Below are positions 7,585-12,736 of a stretch of 12,736 bases of DNA, piece by piece. The stretch's first letter is position 1, and every line of letters begins with the position of its first letter. Position numbers and translations under genes: made by a program. The notes beneath the pieces are model-generated. The model searched no databases. It was given only the letters and a program-made list of their open reading frames with translations, and was not told where the DNA came from. Source of the stretch: an uncultured Actinomyces sp. Its GTDB lineage: Bacteria > Actinomycetota > Actinomycetes > Actinomycetales > Actinomycetaceae. The DNA lies in NCBI GenBank assembly GCA_900556405.1, contig USPB01000034.1, positions 1 to 12,736 of the forward strand, in the 5' to 3' direction.

Positions 7585-7591
7585 GGTTGCT

Positions 7592-9493
7592 ATGTCTGGA
7601 ACACGAGAGTCGCGCGACCTGCTGTCGCGCTGCAGCGCACCGCGTGAGCTGCGTCGCCTGGAACGCGAGCAGCTGGACGATTTGGCGGCGGAAATTCGCG
7701 CGTTCCTGATTGACAACGTGTCGCGCACCGGTGGGCACCTTGGCCCCAACCTGGGTGTCGTTGAGCTAACGATCGGTTTGCACAGGGTGTTCCGGTCCCC
7801 GCAGGACACGATTGTGTTCGATACGGGTCACCAGGCTTACGTGCACAAGCTGCTGACGGGCCGTCAGGATTTTTCATCGCTGCGCTGCCCGGGCGGACTG
7901 TCCGGCTACCCGTCGCGCGCCGAATCTGAGCACGACGTCGTTGAGTCTTCGCACGCGTCCGCGTCGATCGCGTGGGTGGATGGTATTTCGCGGGAAAAGC
8001 ACCGCCGGGGTGACCGTACGTGGACTGTCGGTGTGATCGGCGATGGTGCGCTGACCGGCGGCCTCGCATGGGAGGCGCTCAACAACATCGCGACGGCGAA
8101 GAATCGTCGCATCGTGATTGTGGTGAACGACAATGGGCGCTCGTATGCGCCGACGATCGGTGGGCTCGCCGATCATCTTGATGCCTTGCGTACCTCCGCT
8201 GGTTACGAGAAGGCGCTTGCCTGGGGAAAACAGCATCTCCTCAGTCATGGCACGCCCGGCCGCGCGGCCTACGACGCGTTGCACGGCCTGAAGGCGGGTA
8301 TCAAGGACGCTCTCATTCCCCAGGTGATGTTCGAAGACCTGGGCCTCAAATACATTGGGCCTGTTAATGGCCACGACATTTCTGCGGTGGAGACTGCGCT
8401 GCGCCGGGCGCGTTCTCTGGGCGAGCCCGTCCTCGTCCATATGATCACGGAGAAGGGACGCGGATACACTCCCGCAGAGGAAGATATAGCGGATCGCTTC
8501 CACGCCGTCGGACCGATCCACCCGGAGACTGGCCTGCCCGTCGCTCCTGAGCGTTTTGGCTGGACCGGAGTGTTCGCCGATGAGATTTGCGCTCAGGCGG
8601 CTACGCGCGACGATATCGTCGGCATTACCGCGGCGATGATGCGTCCGGTCGGTTTGGGTCCGATGCACGAGGCTTACCCGGGTCGCGTGATCGACGTCGG
8701 CATCGCAGAGGCCGAGGCCGTGGCTTCCGCAGCTGGCATGGCCTACGAGGGCGCGCATCCCGTTGTCGCGCTCTATGCGACGTTCTTGAACCGCGGCTTC
8801 GACCAGCTCCTCATGGATGTTGCTCTCCATCATGCGGGAGTGACGCTCGTGCTCGATCGCGCCGGCGTCACGGGTGCGGACGGCGCGTCGCATAATGGTG
8901 TGTGGGATATTGCCATGTGTTCCCTGATCCCGGGCCTGCGTCTGGCCGCGCCCCGTGACGAGGACACACTGCGTTGCCGCGTGCGTGAGGCGCTCGACGT
9001 TGACGATGCGCCCACCGTCATCCGATACCGCAAGGGTTCTCTACCGGAGCCCATGCCCGCGCTTCGTAGCGTCGGGGGAGTGGACATTCTTGTCGACGAG
9101 GCCGGGGCGGACTCGCCCGCTCGAGTCCTCATTGTTGGTACCGGAGCATGCGCTCCCGATGCGATTGAGGCCGCGCGTCGCCTGGTGGCTGACGGTGTGA
9201 GCGTGACCGTCGCGGATCCGCAGTGGATGATCCCTGTGCCGCAGGAGCTGACAGCGATGGTTCACGATTACGATTGCGTGGTCAGCGTCGAGGACGGCAT
9301 CGTCCAGGGCGGTTTCGGTTGGTCGCTGCGCGATGCGTTGGCGGAGGCGGGTGTGCCCGTACGATGCCTCGGCGTGCCGCAGGGATTCCCCGAACATGGC
9401 GATCGAGCGGCGTTGATCGCGCGCTTCGGCTACGACGCCGACGGCATTGAGCGTGCCGTGCGCGAGCTGATTGAGCGGCTCTCCGCCCGCTAA
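7592..9493 (+). CDS. dxs: 1-deoxy-D-xylulose-5-phosphate synthase
   Basis: 633 residues, the usual length. Dxs condenses pyruvate with glyceraldehyde 3-phosphate, using thiamine diphosphate, to give DXP, the first step of the MEP isoprenoid route (quinones, carrier lipids); it is cytosolic. Seen in order: GGHLGPNLG with H49, DTGHQAYVHKLLTGR with H80, GGLSGYPSRAESEHD, the thiamine/metal motif GDG (150-152, D151) ending at N179 in VVNDNGRSY, the transketolase pyrimidine-domain motif DVGIAEAEAV with the catalytic glutamate E373, YATFLNRGFDQ, DRAGVTGADGASHNG with R423, D430 and H434, and a C-terminal transketolase domain. The odd point is that the normally near-invariant AEQHA is AEAEA here (A374 and E375 replace Gln and His). 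The start at ATG7592 has no ribosome binding site but a -10 box 7 nt upstream. It is monocistronic, divergent from the peptidase and convergent with the RNase D gene 10 nt away. Confidence 0.95.
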   Translation: MSGTRESRDLLSRCSAPRELRRLEREQLDDLAAEIRAFLIDNVSRTGGHLGPNLGVVELTIGLHRVFRSPQDTIVFDTGHQAYVHKLLTGRQDFSSLRCPGGLSGYPSRAESEHDVVESSHASASIAWVDGISREKHRRGDRTWTVGVIGDGALTGGLAWEALNNIATAKNRRIVIVVNDNGRSYAPTIGGLADHLDALRTSAGYEKALAWGKQHLLSHGTPGRAAYDALHGLKAGIKDALIPQVMFEDLGLKYIGPVNGHDISAVETALRRARSLGEPVLVHMITEKGRGYTPAEEDIADRFHAVGPIHPETGLPVAPERFGWTGVFADEICAQAATRDDIVGITAAMMRPVGLGPMHEAYPGRVIDVGIAEAEAVASAAGMAYEGAHPVVALYATFLNRGFDQLLMDVALHHAGVTLVLDRAGVTGADGASHNGVWDIAMCSLIPGLRLAAPRDEDTLRCRVREALDVDDAPTVIRYRKGSLPEPMPALRSVGGVDILVDEAGADSPARVLIVGTGACAPDAIEAARRLVADGVSVTVADPQWMIPVPQELTAMVHDYDCVVSVEDGIVQGGFGWSLRDALAEAGVPVRCLGVPQGFPEHGDRAALIARFGYDADGIERAVRELIERLSAR

Positions 9494-9503
9494 CGATCCC
9501 TGG

Positions 9504-10748
9504 TCAGACGCCGAGCGCGTCGCAGACTGGGTCGAGCGTCAGATCGATCTGCCAGTCGCGCGCACCGCGATTGACCATGCGTTCTTCGACCTCGTCGCCA
9601 GACGGACGCGATGGGTCCAGGGGAGCCCACGCGAGGTAGCGCTGCACCTGGGGCGCTAGGACCACCTCGGGCGCGAGCCCGAGACTCGACGCGACCGAGG
9701 CGACAGCGTTGCGCACCGTTCCCAGGCGCGCGGCCGAAGCCTCGTCGATTCGGTTCCACTGACGAGGCTCCGGGATAGAACCCGGCTGAACGGGCTTGCG
9801 CTTGGGGGGAAGCTCATCCTCCGTCATGGCGGCCACGCTGGCCAGTGCCCGCATCCACTCGTCTTCGTACTGGCGGGCGACGGGGGAGCGAAACTCGCTG
9901 ATGCTCATGAGGGCGCGTTTGTTGCGTGGCGGATTCGCGGCCGCGCGCACGAGCGCAGCGTTTCGGACGAGGCGGCCCGGGCTCAGGTCGATACGCTGAG
10001 CGATCGACTCGCGTGTCTCCCACAGCGCTTTGAGGACCGCGAGGCCACGGCGCGATCGAATCTTTCCCGCGCCGGGCACGGAACGCCAACGATCGGGCTT
10101 AGGGGCAGGGGGAGTGACCGACAACGCATGGGCGAACTCCTGCTGTGCCCACTCCCAGCGGCCCATCTCATCGAGCCTCTTCGACAGGCGATAGTAGAGT
10201 TCGGTCAGCAACTCGACGTCGAGGGCCGCGTAGCGCAGCCACTCCTTGGGTAGGGGACGAACCGACCAATCCGATGCCTGATGATCCTTCACGAGGCCCA
10301 GGCCGAGAATCTGCTCGGCGACGGCCGCCAGGCCGAAACGTTCCAAGCCAATCAGGCGTGCCGCAATCTCAGTGTCGAAGAGCGCAGGGGGACGAAGCCC
10401 AACCTGGCGAAGATTTGGCAGATCCTGCAGGCAATCATGCAGAAGCCAGACGTCTTCCACGCCCGGCTGAAGCGCAGACAGGTCCGGCAGCGCGTGTGTA
10501 TCGATGAGGAACGTGCCGACGTCCTCCCGGCGAATCTGGACGAGGTAGGGGTCTGCGCCGTAGCGGAAACCCTGAGCCCGCTCAACATCCACGGCGATCG
10601 GGGTCGAACCGACGCTCAGCGCGCGGGCTGCCGCCTCAAGTTCCTTCTGGGAATCAATGACCGAGGGAGTGCCCCCACGCGGCTGCGCGATAAGCTCCGG
10701 ATTATCCGTATCGCCCTGCGGCAAGCCGCCGCCATTGTTGACCAGCAC
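9504..10748 (-). CDS. rnd: RNase D-family 3'-5' exonuclease with HRDC domain
   Basis: 414 residues. A DEDDy exonuclease domain (about 28-190) is followed by an HRDC helical domain (about 228-305) and an actinobacterial C-terminal extension. Two-metal catalytic residues are all visible: D54 and E56 in VDVERAQGF, D109 in LQDLPNL, and Y173 and D177 in YAALDVELL. The family trims tRNA and other stable RNA 3' ends in the cytosol; which substrates apply here is not known. It starts at GTG10748, the base right after the TGA of the DUF3000 gene, with AAGGAG at 10754-10759 inside that gene, so the two form a translationally coupled operon driven from the DUF3000 promoter. Some relatives are annotated only as HRDC-domain protein. 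It ends 10 nt from the convergent dxs stop, and no terminator hairpin is seen in that gap. Confidence 0.92.
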   Translation of the reverse strand: MLVNNGGGLPQGDTDNPELIAQPRGGTPSVIDSQKELEAAARALSVGSTPIAVDVERAQGFRYGADPYLVQIRREDVGTFLIDTHALPDLSALQPGVEDVWLLHDCLQDLPNLRQVGLRPPALFDTEIAARLIGLERFGLAAVAEQILGLGLVKDHQASDWSVRPLPKEWLRYAALDVELLTELYYRLSKRLDEMGRWEWAQQEFAHALSVTPPAPKPDRWRSVPGAGKIRSRRGLAVLKALWETRESIAQRIDLSPGRLVRNAALVRAAANPPRNKRALMSISEFRSPVARQYEDEWMRALASVAAMTEDELPPKRKPVQPGSIPEPRQWNRIDEASAARLGTVRNAVASVASSLGLAPEVVLAPQVQRYLAWAPLDPSRPSGDEVEERMVNRGARDWQIDLTLDPVCDALGV

Positions 10749-11303
10749 TCAGACTCCTTCGAGATGACGGGCAGGTACAACCCCTGCCGTCCGACGCATC
10801 ACATCCGCCCATCCGGACAGATGCTCACCAAGATACTCGCTGTACGGCGTCCATGACGCGCGGACCTCAACGAACAGGGATGATCCGCGCAGCTCGAGAC
10901 CACCGAAAGCTTCGCTCATTTCCCGCGTCACGGTGCCCGTCATGTCATGGAATCCTACCCCTGCGCTCTCCAAGCAGTCCAGCGTCCAGCCCCAGATCCC
11001 CTCCGACAGCATGGGATCGCCGATCATCTCGGCATCTACCTGGGCGCGCAGCTGAGAGACGATGCGGAACGTACCGTTCCAGCCGAGCTGCTCGATAGGA
11101 TCGTGCAGGATCACCATGCGACCACTCGATAGGGGCTGTCCGGCCTCGTCCTCGTCCGTGGTCCGCATCGCGAGTGCAGCCGTGTAGGGCGCCAAACGAC
11201 GAGGTGGGGGGACCTCCTCGAGGAGGATGTGCGGCAGGTGGTCCGCCTGCCGCAGGGACAGCAGAGCCCGCATAAACTCCTCGGGCACCGCGTTTTCATT
11301 CAC
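10749..11303 (-). CDS. DUF3000 family protein, function unknown
   Basis: 184 residues from GTG11303 (VNENAVPEEFMRALLSLRQ). The sequence fits the actinobacterial DUF3000 family (the Rv2680 type), recognised from ILLEEVPPPRRLAPYTAALA, GRMVILHDPIEQLGWNGTFR, the GWTLDCLE stretch, GTVTREMSEAFGGL and VEVRASWTP. No catalytic motif, membrane segment or signal peptide is visible, and no function is known to me. The frame is open further upstream to ATG11519, but that extension is Arg-rich, lies over the end of glgX and an inverted repeat, and has no family match. GTG11303 has no ribosome binding site but a -10-like TACGAT 7 nt upstream. The RNase D gene follows without spacing, and the same pairing next to dxs in other actinobacteria suggests a shared RNA-related role; that is inference. 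Confidence 0.85.
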   Translation of the reverse strand: MNENAVPEEFMRALLSLRQADHLPHILLEEVPPPRRLAPYTAALAMRTTDEDEAGQPLSSGRMVILHDPIEQLGWNGTFRIVSQLRAQVDAEMIGDPMLSEGIWGWTLDCLESAGVGFHDMTGTVTREMSEAFGGLELRGSSLFVEVRASWTPYSEYLGEHLSGWADVMRRTAGVVPARHLEGV

Positions 11304-11310
11304 GAAACAA

Positions 11311-11316
11311 ATCGTA
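11311..11316 (-). promoter_or_regulatory. Candidate -10 box of the DUF3000-RNase D operon, leaderless spacing
   Basis: TACGAT on the minus strand (TANNNT, 4 of 6 with TATAAT) is followed by TTTGTTTC-type sequence of 7 nt and then GTG11303. No Shine-Dalgarno sequence is present. The -35 position shows only a weak CCCAAA at 11334-11339. Confidence 0.45.
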
Positions 11317-11348
11317 CGGGTGTCCACACGCCTTTTGGGCCAGACGCG

Positions 11349-11401
11349 CCGCCAACCCCCAGGTCGATAAATAGTCGGTACACGTACCCGGAAGTTGGCG
11401 G
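11349..11401 (-). terminator. Inverted repeat after glgX, possible terminator
   Basis: An 8-bp arm CCGCCAAC (11349-11356) pairs exactly with GTTGGCGG (11394-11401) across 37 nt. Inside lies a second small palindrome, GGTAC-AC-GTACC (11377-11388). In the minus direction the structure starts about 15 nt past the glgX stop and ends before the DUF3000 promoter, where a terminator would be expected. There is no T-tract, and the long loop makes the fold uncertain. The inner palindrome could instead be an operator. Nothing else is seen in this 112-bp gap except the DUF3000 promoter. Confidence 0.35.
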
Positions 11402-11415
11402 TTTGTCTTACTCGT

Positions 11416-12736
11416 TTATAGCCCGCGCGGGTTGCGCAGGATGTACGACGTGCGAGGCCCAACGTGCACCACGTCGCCCGAGTGGTACTCGGAGCGATCA
11501 TCGTCGCCCGCCGTGTCAACGACGGTGTGCCAGATATGACCGTACTTCGTGTCGGGAAGCGTGAAATCGACGGGCTCCGGAGCCGCGTTCAGAAGCAGCA
11601 GGAAATCGTCATCGAGGATCCGGCGCCCATTTGCATCGGGCTCTCGAATGGCGTCGCCGTTGTAGAACACCATCGTCGATCGTGCCCACGGCTGGTTCCA
11701 CTCCTCCTCCGTCATGTGGGTACCGCCGGGGGTGAACCACTCGATTTCGCCGAGATCTGACTCGCCGCCGCGCTCGGCCGGTCCTTCGAGGAAGCGCCGA
11801 CGGCGCATGACAGGGTGATCGCGCCGCAGGTGGATGAGGTGGCGGGTGAATTGCAGCAGCTTATGGTCGTGCTCGTCCAGATCCCAGTTGATCCACGAGA
11901 TCTCGTTGTCCTGGCAGTACGCATTGTTGTTGCCGCGCTGGGTGCGCCCGAGCTCGTCACCATGGGCGATCATCGGCACGCCCTGGGAGAACATGAGGGT
12001 CGTCAGGAAGTTGCGCTGCTGTTGGTAGCGCAATTCGATGATGTCCTGATCGTCTGTGTCGCCCTCAGCACCGCAGTTCCACGAACGGTTGTCGTTCGCA
12101 CCATCCGCACCGCCCTCGAGGTTCGCCTCGTTGTGCTTTTCGTTATAGGAGACGAGGTCACGCAGCGTGAAGCCGTCGTGTGCGACCACGAAGTTGATGG
12201 AAGCCATGGGCTTGCGACCCGTCGAGCCGTAGAGGTCTGAGGACCCTGCGAGGCGCGAGGCGAAGTCGGGCAGCGAGGAGAATTCTCCGCGCCAGAAGTC
12301 ACGCACCGTATCGCGGTACCTGCCGTTCCACTCGGACCACAGGGGTGGGAAGCCGCCCACCTGGTAGCCGTCAGAGCCGACGTCCCACGGCTCGGCGATG
12401 AGCTTGACCTGCGAGACGACGGGATCCTGGTGGATCAGATCGAAGAAAGCGGACAGGCGGTCGACTTCGGCGAACTGACGGGCCAGGGTGGAGGCGAGGT
12501 CGAAGCGGAAGCCATCGACGTGCATCTCCGTGACCCAATAGCGCAGTGAATCCATGATGAGCTGCAGGACCTGAGGGGAACTCATCAGGAGGGAGTTGCC
12601 CGTGCCTGTCGTATCGAAGTAGTGCTGACGATCCCCGTCGACAAGGCGGTAGTAGGAGGGATTGTCGATGCCGCGGAACGACAGGGTTGGTCCCATGTGG
12701 TTGCCCTCGGCCGTGTGGTTGTAGACGACATCGAGG
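11416..12736 (-). CDS. glgX: Glycogen debranching enzyme GlgX (GH13), C-terminal part
   Basis: 440 codons are visible, running off the right edge; the missing N-terminus (CBM48 and the start of the barrel, perhaps 270-300 residues) would bring it to the usual length near 700. GlgX cleaves alpha-1,6 branches of glycogen trimmed by phosphorylase. The four GH13 regions are present: DVVYNHTAEGNH just inside the edge, DGFRFDLAS with the nucleophile Asp (codon near 12501), AEPWDVG with the acid/base Glu (near 12393), and VAHDGFTLRDLVSYNEKHN with the His-Asp pair (near 12180). QGVPMIAHGDELGRTQRGNNNAYCQDNE is also typical of GlgX/isoamylase. The C-terminal beta domain ends RNPRGL and TAA. Neighbouring genes do not concern glycogen, and its promoter is outside the window. 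The close relative TreX/isoamylase is the main alternative. Confidence 0.93.
   Translation of the reverse strand, partial: LDVVYNHTAEGNHMGPTLSFRGIDNPSYYRLVDGDRQHYFDTTGTGNSLLMSSPQVLQLIMDSLRYWVTEMHVDGFRFDLASTLARQFAEVDRLSAFFDLIHQDPVVSQVKLIAEPWDVGSDGYQVGGFPPLWSEWNGRYRDTVRDFWRGEFSSLPDFASRLAGSSDLYGSTGRKPMASINFVVAHDGFTLRDLVSYNEKHNEANLEGGADGANDNRSWNCGAEGDTDDQDIIELRYQQQRNFLTTLMFSQGVPMIAHGDELGRTQRGNNNAYCQDNEISWINWDLDEHDHKLLQFTRHLIHLRRDHPVMRRRRFLEGPAERGGESDLGEIEWFTPGGTHMTEEEWNQPWARSTMVFYNGDAIREPDANGRRILDDDFLLLLNAAPEPVDFTLPDTKYGHIWHTVVDTAGDDDRSEYHSGDVVHVGPRTSYILRNPRGL

Noticed and set aside
11304..11519. Upstream extension of the DUF3000 frame to ATG11519
   Set aside because: It overlaps the end of glgX and the inverted repeat, is Arg-rich, and runs through the likely promoter; family similarity begins just after GTG11303.
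1..12736. Mobile element, CRISPR, toxin-antitoxin or defence island
   Set aside because: No transposase, integrase, repeat array, small paired genes or change in base composition is seen; gene order is that of a conserved chromosomal region.

Overview
The window looks like an ordinary chromosomal stretch from a high-GC actinobacterium. The GC-rich codon use, GTG starts, leaderless-looking promoters and gene content fit an Actinomyces/Schaalia-type member of the Actinomycetaceae, but that placement is inference from style and not from a marker gene. The order trkA-like / KUP-type permease / TRAM RNA methyltransferase / dxs / RNase D-HRDC / DUF3000 matches, from memory, a conserved actinobacterial neighbourhood (Rv2680-Rv2692 in Mycobacterium tuberculosis). 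I see no phage, transposon, CRISPR, tRNA or rRNA, and no stretch over 300 bases without a gene.

Layout. (1) At 1-197 the start of a TrkA-type (RCK/KTN) potassium regulator, cut by the window edge, diverges from a KimA-like potassium importer (198-2276); each has a candidate -10 box 7-8 nt before its GTG. (2) The importer overlaps by 4 nt (GTGA) a TRAM-domain SAM-dependent RNA methyltransferase (2273-3622) that has lost the usual iron-sulfur cysteines. (3) Its stop shares a CTAG palindrome with the stop of a convergent ClC chloride transporter/channel with two CBS domains (3619-5391, minus). Upstream of that on the minus strand is an S9 prolyl-oligopeptidase-family peptidase (5457-7457), with a perfect 12-bp hairpin between the two. 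(4) The peptidase diverges from dxs (7592-9493), the first enzyme of the MEP isoprenoid pathway. (5) Convergent to dxs is a DUF3000 gene (10749-11303) followed at once by an RNase D/HRDC exonuclease (9504-10748). (6) The end of the glycogen debranching enzyme gene glgX (11416-12736, minus) runs off the right edge, with an inverted repeat between it and DUF3000.

Together: a potassium uptake and sensing pair, an RNA-modification gene coupled to it, an anion transporter, a cytosolic peptidase, isoprenoid precursor supply, RNA 3' processing and glycogen breakdown. They are housekeeping genes that do not form one pathway. I find no undescribed system here. The points most worth a look are the repeated leaderless-start architecture, the missing Fe-S cysteines in the methyltransferase, the missing proton glutamate in ClC, the altered AEQHA motif in Dxs, and the unresolved start of the ClC gene.
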